This document shows positions 45,359 to 55,632 of a DNA stretch of 64,000 bases, piece by piece. The notes beneath the pieces were generated by a model. It worked only from the letters and a program-made list of their open reading frames with translations, was not told where the DNA came from and ran no database searches. Made by a program: the position numbers and the translations under genes. Origin of the DNA: Diphasiastrum complanatum (lineage: Eukaryota > Streptophyta > Lycopodiopsida > Lycopodiales > Lycopodiaceae); NCBI GenBank assembly GCA_029204225.1, contig CM055095.1, positions 77,243,030 through 77,307,029 on the forward strand. Direction: 5' to 3'. Position 1 is the first letter of the stretch. The number at the start of each line of letters is the position of its first letter.

Positions 45359-47335
45359 CTAAAGAGCATTCGGTGAAGCGGTGCGCAACCAATGGACACG
45401 TAGTCCTTTTGTCTGATTGCTATTTTGAATGAAACCAAGTATTTTGGCAATCCAAAATGGATGTCCTTCATTGTTTTCTAAAGCTAGAAGTGCAACAAGG
45501 TTTCCAATTTGTATTTCATTCAAATCACTGCGCCATTTCATTTTTGCAGCTTTTACACTTTGCCTATTCTTTTTTAAGCCCGCATAAATTTCATGTTCCT
45601 CACGTTGCACAAGGTGCAAGAAATCAAGATAAGAAATCATTATCTCGAGAAAGATTTGAATGTTTGACAATGAAGTTCCCAATTTATGAGGCCAATGAAA
45701 TTCTTCAATTCTTGATGCATGTTCAAGATTAAACAAACTGATTTTTTGTTCCTTGAAATAGTTCATCCACCAATGCTGATCAAATTCATCAAAAAAATGA
45801 TAAGCTGCTTGAATACTTGATTCCAAAAAATTTAATGAGACAAAATGGATCAATCTCACAATATTCTCTTTGTGCCTTTTCTTCTTCTAGCATGGACTTC
45901 AAGAGAGACAACATAGCAAGCTTGATTTGAGTCGATGGAATGTTAAGCAAAAATTGAACTCCTTCAAGAAGCAACCATGAAACTGAATTCGAAAATAGTT
46001 TTTCCCAAAATATTATAATGTCTGATTCGTTACATTTGATTTTAAATTGGTAATTAAAGCTAATATCATTAATATTAGCTACACATCGTTCTATTTCATT
46101 GGACACCTTAACATTATCATGAAAATTATGTGTGTCTGATTAATGACATGTTTGGCTTTGGCACATACGATTCCTCGACAATGCTTTGAAGCACTGGTAA
46201 AGAAAATGCCTTCTTGCGTCTCAACCTCTTGGAAAAGCAACTAAACATTTGATCAATTTGATCGTGGGTATGCCCTACCAACAAAAATCCTATTTTTATT
46301 TTTTTGAAATTTCTTTTCCCACTAGCATAGACAAATATGCCAAAACAATTTGGTTTTTATTTTCCCTAGCAGTGTTGTCAAGTTGAAAATAAAGTATTTC
46401 TGGAAGATTTTCACCAAATTCGCATATTATCTTATATGTACAATGGTGATCGTCAAATTTGGATCATTTCGAACGTTGGAACAATTAAAAAAGACCTTGG
46501 ACTCCAAAGTGTCATTAAACACAAGTGTTCCAACGAGATGAACCTGAATAAAATCTGTCTCGTTTAAATTTTTGGGCACTCTGACAAAATGAGACAACAT
46601 TGTTTTCTTTTGATCCATGTCGTCAATAACAAGGCCCAGATACTTTTGTGGACATTCCAAACATTTCTTTTGGTGCTTGGCCAACTTGTCTTTCAACTGT
46701 TTGTTGATCTCTATGCACTTGAAGGGCTTTTGCAGCATCCACTGAAAATACAATGAACATATTTAATATAATAAAGATATCATAATGATATTAAAATAGA
46801 TTGCAACTTAAATTTATTTTAAAACATAAAGTATAATTAAAATAAAAGACAAATCTGATTGATATTTATTTTTCTCCTCATTGGTTTTTGCAAGTTGTTT
46901 TGCAAACTTTAATAATTCGCAAGTGGAGCATACTGTCATTCGTGATTTTTTCAAAATCTTTACCATTCCAAAATCTCTCTTCCAAATTCTAAGAAAATAT
47001 GAGTAACTAAAATAGAAAACATTTTTTTGTTTTGGCAAACTCTTTGCACATCGAGAATATCTCTAATTTTGTAAAATTATCCGGCAAGTGAAAATATAAC
47101 GAAAGACGATTTCTCTCCATGCACATCTATGAAATGCTTTAGCCAAGCAGACTGCATTCAAAACATCTGGAGAAACCAACTCTGTAAGGATCCTTGTAAT
47201 GTTGGATCTTTTATAAGTCGTGCATGCATTAGTTGAAGCCGTGAGTTTTCGATTGCGTGAACTGCTTTGTAAGCTTTGTGACAAACAATTAAAGCGTTTA
47301 AAAAATATGAATAGGAGTTTTTGTCCGGGCCTCAC
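45359..47335 (-). pseudogene. Transposon-type protein with VGHTHDQIDQ motif and C-terminal HPFWIAKI domain, decayed
   Basis: Minus strand, in order: an N-terminal segment with TACTTYKRSN-like text (47063-47335); CSTCELLKFAKQLAKTNEEKNKYQ (about 46860-46960); YLGLVIDDMDQKKTMLSHF (46580-46640); VHLVGTLVFND and NDPNLTITIV; then YFQLDNTARENKNQ, YLSMLVGKEI, a frameshift in an A-run near 46293, and GFLLVGHTHDQIDQMFSCFSKRL; a region of helices (45860-46106); and GNLVALLALENNEGHPFWIAKILG with RVHWLRTASPNAL at the end. D-DQ-K...LDN...NKNQ...VGHTHDQID matches the RNase H-fold protein family (I believe DUF7869) seen in mosses, ferns, algae and some animals. The C-terminal HPFW block resembles a Tudor- or BAH-like reader. 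At least three frame changes mark it as dead. Its 5' end is cut close to the family-X LTR. Confidence 0.7.
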
Positions 47336-47576
47336 TGTTGCGCAAATAATAATTCCTTTCGTTCTTACTTCGTAAAAAAGAAGTTTGATCTTAATTCTTC
47401 AATTTCTCTGATACTGAGTTTCTGTAAGCAACACGATAAGCAGCAAATAATATTTCGTACCTTACGAATTTCAGATTTTATAATCAACTGTTTTCAACGA
47501 TTACTTAAAACAAGTGAAGATCTCAAATCTCTCTTGTATTTTTCCTTTTGTTTGGAGTCTGATCTATAAATTGAAC
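47336..47576. other. Junction between transposon relic and family-X LTR
   Basis: May contain the missing 5' part of the transposon-type gene; nothing recognisable. Confidence 0.25.
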
Positions 47577-48198
47577 CTTGTTGTTGACAGATGCTCTATC
47601 TATCTATTCATTCTTGCTTCGAATCTTGTTTATTGGTTACAATCTACTGTTAGTTTATTTTTTGTTCTTTTTTACTGTTAACAGGTTTTCTATTCCTTCT
47701 GTCTGTCAACAAAGACTGTGGGCTTTCTTAATGATTGTCTTGCTTCTTTTAAGGCCCAAACCAGACAGAAAGGGAATGATATCGATGTAGCAACAATGTC
47801 CTGCCTATCAGAGGACAAACCAAGGTCGTCTCTCTTTCACCGTTTCACATGCATTCACAATCAAACATGTAATCAAACGTTCAGCCTACAGATCAACATT
47901 CAGTCCAGGGTGAACAAATGATTATTTTCTACTCTAATCATGCAGACCAGGTGCTCAATGTAAGGATCAGACTGAATGTGGTTGAACACCAAGAACTTGC
48001 TTCTATTGTTGTAAAATCAAAATAATCAGATGCTAAACTAATTACAACTAATCTACACATGACTTAAACCACAAAACTGAAAACAACAACTAACTAAAAC
48101 ATTTTTGAGATTTCAAAGATCAAGAAACATCGTTTCTTGATTCTTGGTTCTCAAAGAATGCCAAGAAATGGAATGCAAAGGGGTTTGCAAGATTTACA

Positions 48199-48203
48199 CC
48201 ACA
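48199..48203. repeat. Target-site duplication CCACA, left
   Basis: Matches 49991-49995. Confidence 0.85.
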
Positions 48204-48673
48204 TGTCAGAAATGGTGAACTCTTGCAACTTTGTCGCAGCACGAACAAGAAACGAAGGTCGAACGAGAACAATTCGCAACAGTCAACGTCCCTTGACTCG
48301 AAGCACGAACGATTCGCAAATCATTCGTGGATCGTAAACACACCTCCAGGACCGCAAACCGCAAAGGGACGCAAAAACGAAAGACTACGAAAGAAACGAA
48401 AAGAATTAAAGCAAATGGGAGATTACAAAACAAACGAAGAGGAATCTTTCGCGCTGCCAGCTGGCAGCTCAACGGGCTTGGAGTCGTAGACTTCACGCCC
48501 AGCTGAAATGAGTGTCAATGACGGAGACTAACTAACTAGTTGATCAGCGTTAACTAGTCTTGTGATTCTACGTTTGGCTATCTTGTAAACTCCACACTGT
48601 GGAGGTATAAACGATCATCTCTGGATCATAAACAAAACGTGAAAAATAATCTGAATAGTGAGATCTGTAAGAG

Positions 48674-48770
<97 letters not shown>

Positions 48771-49096
48771 GCGAGTAGAGTAGAAAAATACAAAAAGAAA
48801 CTATAGTTGTGCATGAAAGTCTGCCAACGAGCAGAACACAGCGAAAGAGCAGAGTGTCATTCCGCCAACGAGCGAGACACTGACTATCTCGCTCTAAAAA
48901 CTAAACTGATAATACAGTCGCTCTATTTTTGTGCATCTCTCTGTCTTGTGCTGTCATTTGTCTTTATTGCTAGAATAAAATGTGTTCTGTGATGTATAGT
49001 CGCGTGTTTGAAATCCTGTAAACAACTTACGGGCATCGTTTGTGAATAAGAAGAAGAAGAAGAAGACGAAAACGAAACAGTCTCGCTTCCGCAACA
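48204..49096 (+). repeat. 5' LTR of the copia derivative
   Basis: Carries a (GA)n tract of about 45 units at 48677-48768 that is reduced to GAGAAAGAGAGG in the 3' LTR (49636-49647). It ends GCTTCCGCAACA. Confidence 0.85.
48677..48768. repeat. (GA)n microsatellite in the 5' LTR
   Basis: About 45 perfect GA units, one of the longest runs in the window. Confidence 0.95.
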
Positions 49097-49108
49097 TGGT
49101 ATCAGAGC
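49097..49108 (+). promoter_or_regulatory. Primer-binding site (Met-tRNA)
   Basis: TGGTATCAGAGC immediately after the 5' LTR. Confidence 0.92.
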
Positions 49109-49162
49109 CCACGGGTTATCACTACTGATATCCCAGCAGTGATTCTTCCAAACAACACAATA

Positions 49163-49462
49163 TGGCTACAACAATCCAGACAAGAGTAGCAATCAGTCTC
49201 GATGGCGCAAATTACAGAATTTGAAAATTCAAAATCAAAACACTTTTGAAGGGCGAAGGCATCTGGTCGGTGACCGAGCTCTCAGAGGTGCAGCCTCCAG
49301 AGGGAGACCCAAGTAGAGCTGAATGGATCAGAAAAGATGAGCGCGCAATAGCGATCATCGTTTCATCCATAAATGAGTATCTACTCATGCATATTGAAGA
49401 CTACGAAAGCAGCCATGCAGCATGGGAAAGATTAAAACAGAAGTATGAAGTGAGGACCGCCC
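49163..49462 (+). pseudogene. Copia gag N-terminus
   Basis: Begins MATTIQTRVAISLDGANY, has one in-frame stop (TGA, just after 49220), then LLKGEGIWSVTE, EWIRKDERAIAIIVSSI and ESSHAAWERLKQKYE, the typical UBN2-type copia gag. It is cut at about 49460 by the deletion into the 3' LTR. Confidence 0.85.
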
Positions 49463-49990
49463 AGTTGAAACGAGTGTCAACGACAGAGACTAACTAACTA
49501 GTTGATCGGCGTTAACTAGTCTTGTGATTCTACGTTTGGCTATCTTGTAAACTCCACACTGTGGAAGTATAAACGATCCTCTCTGGATCATAAACAAAAC
49601 GTGAAAATCTGAATAGTGAGATCTGTAAGAGACCGAGAAAGAGAGGTAGCGAGTAGAGCAGAAAAACACAAAAAGAAACTATAGTTGTGCATGAAAGTCT
49701 GCCAACGAGTAGAACACAGCGAAATAGCAGAGTATCATTCCGCCAACGATCGAGACACTGACGATCTCGCTCTAAAAACTAAACTGATAATACAGTCGCT
49801 CTATTTCGTGCATCTCCCTGTCTTGTGCTATCATGTGTCTTGATTGCTAGAATAGAATGTGTTTTGTGATGTGTAGTCGCGTGTCTGGGATCATGTAAAC
49901 AACTTCCAAGGAAAAGAAAACTCAAAGATACAAAATCGTTCGCGAATAAGAAGAAGAAGACGAAAATGAAACAGCCTCGCTTCCACGACA
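49463..49990 (+). repeat. 3' LTR of the copia derivative, 5' truncated
   Basis: Matches the 5' LTR from about 48497 onward with roughly 5 percent differences by eye. Confidence 0.85.
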
Positions 49991-50463
49991 CCACAAAACC
50001 ATCTCATGACAGATTACCACAATGTTGATCCTATATTATCCACAAACATAAATGAAAGACAACAAGAAAACTAGTCCTCCCTAAGATCCACAACCACACA
50101 CAAAGGAGATGGAAATGAGACATCCACCTAGTATTATGGTTGCCACTTATTAATTTGATTTTCATACAACAATCTTGGATACGCCATCATGGAGTAGATA
50201 CATTTACAAAAGCTTCCCTTCTACAAAGGGGGAGTCTCTTAAATAAGCAAGAGAGCTTAGGTGGCATCCTAGTGACATTTCCACATTACACAAATTACAA
50301 GTGGAATTATGCTCTCCACTAGATGTCACCATCAAAAGGTGGCTCACTCTATTTTTTTTAAAGGGGCCTACTTGCATTTATTACTTTGCCTAGAAATACT
50401 AGTTCTTACATGGTCATTCCATCTTTCAGGATTCACCATGAGGCTTACATAGTTTCTACTTGA

Positions 50464-51576
50464 CAGTATTAATTAGTATTCCTCGGCTCTCATACTCGGC
50501 TTTCCTTGTGTCTTTTCTTCTTTTGCATCTACCATGGATGGTTTCACTTCTCATTTCTGGGCAGATTCTAACTTTTGGAAGATCTATATCCTCCATTCGG
50601 CTTCTGGGTGTTTTCTTAGTTCCTCTCTCAATCGAAGTTCCAGTCTTGTCGATGCTCTTTCCTTGATGAGAAGAGGAAAATCTTTGATTGGTAGGTTGCA
50701 CATATAGGAGGTGCCAAAGACGGAGGCCTTTTCTCATTACCATTGACCAAATCCCACAGCCCTTTCGCTATGAGAAGATTCTTCATCATGTAACTCCACA
50801 AGGAGTAGTTTGTGCCATCCAACCGATCTTCACTAAACAAAGAACCAATAGCTTCCGATTCTTAAGCCATTACCTCCAACAAAATTTCAACTTGTAGATA
50901 TAGAAAAGATAGCCTTTCCACAACCAAATCTGCTCAAAAATTTGCAGCAAACAAAGAGCTGAAAGTAGGAGCACAAGATGTCTTTCAATCTGCAACCAAA
51001 GTGCCCAGAAATATAATGGAAGGTGGCTGTCTTTCTGCACACAAAAAAACCAACTTCTTGAAAATTAGATTAGCTTCAATTGAAGCCTACACCGAAACCC
51101 AATTAGGAAGCCAAATAGTGTGATCAACACACACTCCAATAGAGCTGTTGAAAGCGCCCTACTACTTATTGAGAATCTGCGAATTTCCAACCAAGTTGAC
51201 CTAACCTTGAATAGGGTTTGCTGAATTTTGGGCGCCCTCCTACACAATTGCAAACCTGAAAACAAAAACAGCAAGATAAGGAGACACGATAACCAAAAAT
51301 CAGTATCAGATTTTTGGACGCCCTCCTCCAAACAAAACTTGCTGAAAACTGGTTGCATAAAAATCAGATTTGAGATTCTGATTTTTGGGTGCCAAAAATT
51401 GCTCCTCCAAGATCTCTGATGGCCGCCCTCCTTCAACCTAAAGAAGACAAAAAAAAAAAAAGCTGATCCAAACTCCACTTGAAAATATCAGCAAGATGCT
51501 GAAATTTCACAACAAAAAGCAGAGAAGCTCCTCTTCTAGTAGGGCGCCAACAAACAAGCTTGCTGTGAATCTGGTA
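50464..51576 (-). pseudogene. Copia leader and gag N-terminus behind a tRNA-bearing LTR
   Basis: Minus strand: after the primer-binding site at 51577-51588 comes a leader of about 730 bp in which GGCGCCC...TCC words recur (51232, 51325, 51424, 51538). Gag follows, starting at about 50840 with FSEDRLDGTNYSLWSYMMKN, then LLIAKGLWDLVNGNEKRP. A frameshift near 50740 follows, and the sequence is cut near 50463 by the family-X repeat. All of pol is absent. Confidence 0.75.
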
Positions 51577-51588
51577 GCTCTAATACCA
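51577..51588 (-). promoter_or_regulatory. Primer-binding site (Met-tRNA, one mismatch)
   Basis: Minus strand TGGTATTAGAGC directly after LTR B. Confidence 0.8.
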
Positions 51589-51798
51589 TGTTAGAAATCC
51601 ATAAATCATAATATGGATGGACAGACTAGGATTCGAACCCAGGACCTCCCTTATACAAAATCCATAAATCATAATATGGATGGACAGACTAAGATTCGAA
51701 TCTAGGACCTCCCTCATACCGGATGATGGGATGCTCTACCATTGAGCTATCCGCCCTGTTTGATAGTTCTCTCTAGAGTGTGGATTGATATTCCAACA
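51589..51798 (-). repeat. LTR B with tRNA-like insert, 210 bp
   Basis: Minus strand TGTTGGAATATC...GGATTTCTAACA, the same ends as LTR A, but with an extra 66-bp tandem duplication that adds a second B-box-like block (51620-51651). Confidence 0.85.
51682..51755 (-). other. tRNA-like segment in LTR B
   Basis: Minus strand GGCGGATAGCTCAATGGTAGAGC fits an acceptor and D-arm with an A-box, and AGATTCGAATCTT is a changed T-arm/B-box. The arms do not form a full tRNA acceptor stem, so this is tRNA-derived, not a tRNA gene. Confidence 0.65.
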
Positions 51799-51904
51799 CC
51801 CCCACCCTCAAGCCACACTTGGTTGGGGTCCTAGCTGTCACCTGCCCCACAACTTGGGCCACCTAACCATGCCTTTGACACCATGAGCTGTTAGGTCTAA
51901 CTTA
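51799..51904 (-). other. 118-bp internal region of a TRIM-like unit (with PBS)
   Basis: Between LTR B and LTR A only 118 bp exist (51799-51916), comprising the primer-binding site, about 90 bp without an ORF, and a polypurine tract GAGGGTGGGGG (minus strand, 51799-51809) against LTR B. This is the layout of a terminal-repeat retrotransposon in miniature. Confidence 0.8.
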
Positions 51905-51916
51905 GCTCTGATACCA
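51905..51916 (-). promoter_or_regulatory. Primer-binding site (Met-tRNA, perfect)
   Basis: Minus strand TGGTATCAGAGC directly after LTR A. Confidence 0.9.
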
Positions 51917-52060
51917 TGTTAGAAATCCATAAATCATAATATGGATGGACAAACTAGGATTCGAACCCAGGACCTCCCTCATACCAGATGGGATGCTCTA
52001 CCACTGAGCTATCCGCCATGTTTGATAGTTCTCTCTAGAGTGTGGATTGATATTCCAACA
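51917..52060 (-). repeat. LTR A with tRNA-like insert, 144 bp
   Basis: Minus strand TGTTGGAATATC...GGATTTCTAACA. Half of the LTR is a tRNA-like segment. Confidence 0.88.
51947..52017 (-). other. tRNA-like segment with intact A-box and B-box in LTR A
   Basis: Minus strand, 71 nt: TAGCTCAGTGG fits the A-box consensus and GGTTCGAATCC fits the B-box exactly. D-arm GCTC/GAGC and T-arm pairing are present. The anticodon arm is short and the acceptor stem does not close, so it is not a functional tRNA, but a Pol III promoter could work. Confidence 0.75.
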
Positions 52061-52080
52061 ACACAAATCTTGGTTAACAG

Positions 52081-52198
52081 TCTTCAAGGAAATGGACTCG
52101 TCAAGCACACACACACACGCACAAATACACATACACACAAACACACAAACACATGCACAAACAACACACAGTGCGCACACCCACAAACACACGCACAT

Positions 52199-52236
<38 letters not shown>

Positions 52237-52729
52237 CCTCAGTCTAAAGCCTTAAACTACAGCCTAATCATAATCCACAACCTAGACACACACACACTCC
52301 CTAAACAGAGGCATACACACACACACACACTCTCCATAAACACACACATGGCACACACACACACAACACATGCACATACACACACTCGCGTGCGTGTGCG
52401 TACACACATGCGCGCACACACAAAGCCATTAGGACACGCACGCGCGCGCGCGCACACACACACACACACACAAAGCCATAAGGACATGCACGCACTCACG
52501 CACGCATGCGTGCGCACACGTCCGCCATTGCCCATCAACGACGAGCACAAGCAACTAGTATATATATATACACATACATACATACATACGTGTATATATA
52601 TATCTATCTATCTATACATATGCATATATGTGTGTGTGTATATATATCTATGTGTGTGTGTGTGTGTGTGTATACACATATGTATATGTATATATATCTA
52701 TAATGTATACATATGTATATGTACATATG

Positions 52730-52764
<35 letters not shown>

Positions 52765-52770
52765 CTATTA
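52081..52770. repeat. 700-bp simple-sequence region
   Basis: Mixed (CA)n, (CACG)n, (CATA)n, (TATA)n and (TG)n tracts in succession: mostly CA-rich to about 52500, then TATA/CATA, then TG to 52762. Open frames here are artefacts of low complexity. Confidence 0.95.
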
Positions 52771-53221
52771 TGTGACAAATATTTCATAGCATGATTCAAA
52801 AGTGATAAATAATTATACACGTGTTTATCTTTTACTCCTTAAAAAATCACTTTCTTTTTTTATATGATTGTTTACTACTGCTATAAAGATGCTTTTGATA
52901 GTACTAGCATAGATAGGCCATCTTTTCTCTTGTAGAAATTCGTTTGTGAGAGTACAGAGCCTTAAATCTTGGATGGTAGCTTGTCTAATTGTTGTTGGAA
53001 TCCAGACACCATCTTCATTTCATTTTTAAGCAAATCAAAGATTGGCATCATATAGTAAAGATTGACATCATATGTGACAAAAATGGGATCCAAATGCGCG
53101 CCGAGAAGGGCCCAATATTTATGCCCCCAACTGTATGCACATTGCACTCACATCTCCAATGAAATGATCGCAAAAGTGATCATCATCCATACAGTTGATA
53201 GCCCAAACTATAGGATTAACA

Positions 53222-53456
53222 TTTACTGAAAACCAGAGCAAATAACAACCAGATAGCTACTGAAAATATGATCTGTTTGTGCCCCATCTACTGCACTTCT
53301 AAGAGGCAAAGCGCTGGTTTGACCATTGATCCCCTAAAAATATTTCAGCCATAAGCTATTTTTCCAAAAATAATAATAATAATAATAATAATAATAATTT
53401 GCGATTCTGGGTTCAAAATCGCAATTCGCGAATCGCAATTCGCTGCAACTATAATT
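53222..53456. repeat. Partial copy of the 59720-60376 MITE
   Basis: TTTACTGAAAACCAGAGCAAATAAC... to TGCAACTATA matches 60137-60376 with few changes. An (AAT)n run at 53370-53398 replaces the poly-A of the other copy. The left end is missing or unrecognised. Confidence 0.75.
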
Positions 53457-53464
53457 CCTACTAC
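53457..53464. repeat. Target-site duplication CCTACTAC, left
   Basis: Exact match to 57190-57197. Confidence 0.9.
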
Positions 53465-53641
53465 CATAGGTCCCACGGTACTGGGTACCGCGGATCCCGG
53501 TACCGCGGGACCGTACTGGTACCGTGGTACCATGTTGGTACCGCGGTACCACAATATAATATATTATTTAATATTTAATTTTTTTTTTAATTTTTTTTTC
53601 CTAAACCTACCCGCCCACCTCCCATTTCATCTCAAAAAATT

Positions 53642-55060
53642 TTGCGCCCTGCCATCGCTGTTGTTTTTGCCTACTTGCCTTCTAATTCCTTGCATCGCCC
53701 TTCGCCCACGCAACGCCTTGCCTTGCATCTGACTTGCTTCGCCCTGCCTTCGCCCATTTTCAGCGTCGCTCCAACAGTGAACCCTGCCTTTTTTTTTCCA
53801 ACAATCCATCCCTCATTTCATCTGCAATGGTGCAATCCGACCTTTCCGGTCTGGGACGAGGTAGACATTGTCAGGCAGGTTGCCGACAAGGCCAACAAGA
53901 CCAGTCAGAAGATCGTGCGCTGCCGATACTGTCTCGTCGAGTTTGCTACATCCCTCACTCACCTTAAAGGCCATCTGCTCGGTACACGCACCAAAAATGG
54001 TGCCACCTTGAATGCTGCCCCTTGTGGCAGCATGACCGTCCCCGACACGCAGCGACTATTGGACACCAACGGGCCGCGGCTCGTGGCAGGGGAGAACACC
54101 ATTTCGGAGAGCATTCTCCGATTTTGCACCGCTCCTTATGTGGCTGACCCAGAGTTGTTGCCTGCTTGGCTGGCACGCACGAGGAGAGGGAGTGCATCCT
54201 CCTCCATTCCCTTTGCCCCTCATCTCCCTCAGACAGTTCTGCCTCACGCACCCCCATCTGCTCAGATTCCGGTGGATCCCGTCTCATCGCGTCCGCCAAT
54301 TGCCACTGCGGTTCCACCACCACCCACTGTTGCTCGCACTCCCCCAGTCTACGACTTTCTCATGAACTCTTCGCCACCCGAGCAGGCCCAGGATGCTACT
54401 ACCTGGGCCTTCGAGGATGTGGAAGAGATCCCTTCTTCCTTCCCTTCCCATCTAGATGACCTCCTCAGCCAGCAGTTTTCGTACCTCATTGCAGATGTTG
54501 CCCCTTCACCAGTGCACCCCACCTATGCTGCTGCACCCATCCCTGCCAGTGCATCCCACTCTCTCCATTCCACATCTACAGCTGATGCATCCACCAGTGC
54601 CCAACCTGTCGCGTCATCGTCCATTCCCGTCACAGTTGGTGCACCGTGCTGGAGGTCCACCACCCGTCGCCCACCAGGGAGAGCCCTTGTGCAGCAGACC
54701 ATTCACGGCACGCATCAGCCGCACATGGACAGAGAGGCCACACAGGTCGTGGCTAGTCTGATTTACGAGCTGAACCTACCCTTTGCCATCACCGACTCTG
54801 AGCCCTTCAAAAGGGCCTTCTGCCTTGCACAATCTGTCAACCCTAGCTAGAGAGTCCCTAGTTCAGAGGTTGTCCGCACACACATGCTGAGGGATAGGGT
54901 TGAGTCCTTGTCTAGAGAGATGGAGCCTCTGCGTCAGCACTGGGCCACTTACGGTTGCAGCATCATGTCCGATAGTTGGACTGATGTCAGGAGGAGGCCG
55001 ATCCTCAACATACTGGTCTCCAGCTGCATGGGCACACAGTTTTTGAGGGTAGTGAATTGC
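53642..55060 (+). pseudogene. hAT transposase N-terminal half (BED zinc finger, DUF659-like start)
   Basis: The frame opens at 53642. A BED-type finger with C94, C97, H107 and H111 (IVRCRYCLVEFATSLTHLKGH) sits in the context expected for DNA binding. A long Pro/Ser/Ala linker follows, then ELNLPFAITDSEPFKRAF and the NPS motif. One TAG at 54848-54850 stands where a Tyr is usual (NPSY), after which the same frame continues through LSREMEPLRQHWATYGCSIMSDSWTD and RRRPILNILV. The text breaks at about 55055 and jumps to the C-terminal tail, so the RNase H core and dimerisation helix are missing. The nonsense codon and deletion make it inactive. Confidence 0.88.
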
Positions 55061-55632
55061 AGCAGATGTACCAGTACCGGCCACCACAGCGCCCCTTTCA
55101 GTACATATCGCCGTTGTACTTGCCTCCTTCACAACCAGTCCCTCCACCAGCAGCAGCCCCACGGGCACACACTCCAGGAGCTCATCATCCTCGCTCAACT
55201 GCACAGGGAGTTCCCTCCTTTGCTTCTCTATCCCAGCCGGCCTCAGCTTGGGCCCAGCCTAGCCAGCCAGGTGATTTGCATGGGGGTGACGAGGCATTGA
55301 CAGCTCCTCTTGTCCGCAAGAGACCAAGAAGGCCCAAGGGTGCACCGAACAAGAAAGGCAAGGCACAGAAACTGCCAAGGAGGAGAGGACGACCACGCAG
55401 GGCTCCAGGTACAGCTAGAGGTGCAGCATTACAGCGAGCTGGAGCAAGTGTTGCTAGTTTGGCTTGCTTGGGCTGATGCGGAGGCAGATTGGAATGATGC
55501 TAGTGACGAGTCCTCCTCTTCTGATACACAGCCCATGCCAGCTCCAGACATGCACAGATATCGACTGCGAGAGTCAGCTCGAGGCCCTGAGTTGTCTCCA
55601 AAGCATTCGTCTGAATCAAAGCCAGAGCATTG
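55057..55632 (+). pseudogene. hAT transposase C-terminal tail
   Basis: After the deletion the sequence encodes a Pro/Gln-rich region (YRPPQRPFQYISP), a basic block (RKRPRRPKGAPNKKGKAQ), and an acidic tail (SDTQPMPAPDMHRYRLRES) in two frames. These are low-complexity tails common at the ends of plant hAT proteins. They are out of frame with the upstream half. Confidence 0.6.

Larger units (their letters stand above)
48204..49990 (+). mobile_element. Ty1/copia deletion derivative
   Basis: Starts TGTCAGAAATGG and ends CTTCCACGACA, flanked by CCACA on both sides. The 5' LTR is 48204-49096 (893 bp), followed at 49097 by TGGTATCAGAGC, the Met-tRNA primer-binding site, and by a gag start. At about 49460 the gag frame jumps into LTR sequence equivalent to 48500, so one deletion removed the rest of gag, all of pol and the first third of the 3' LTR. 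It cannot move autonomously. Confidence 0.9.
47582..50463 (-). repeat. LTR of repeat family X, copy 3, split by a copia element
   Basis: Minus-strand copy in two parts: 47582-48203 (3' part of the LTR) and 49996-50463 (5' part). Deleting the copia derivative 48204-49990 and one CCACA restores a sequence colinear with copy 2 across the GTGGTGTAAATCTTGC region. The minus-strand end reads CTGTCAACA at 47582. The 5' boundary near 50463 abuts copia gag sequence. Confidence 0.7.

Noticed and set aside
51620-52017. One or two tRNA genes on the minus strand
   Set aside because: A-box and B-box are good, but the acceptor stem does not pair and the anticodon arm is irregular. The segments lie inside LTRs with primer-binding sites and a polypurine tract, so they are tRNA-derived promoter-like sequence.
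51998-52794. Long Thr/His, Cys/Val and Tyr/Ile-rich ORFs
   Set aside because: Produced by dinucleotide repeats that are open in many frames.
54138-54761. Additional plus- and minus-strand ORFs over the hAT gene
   Set aside because: GC-rich shadows of the transposase frame; only the 53642 frame shows the BED finger and hAT motifs.
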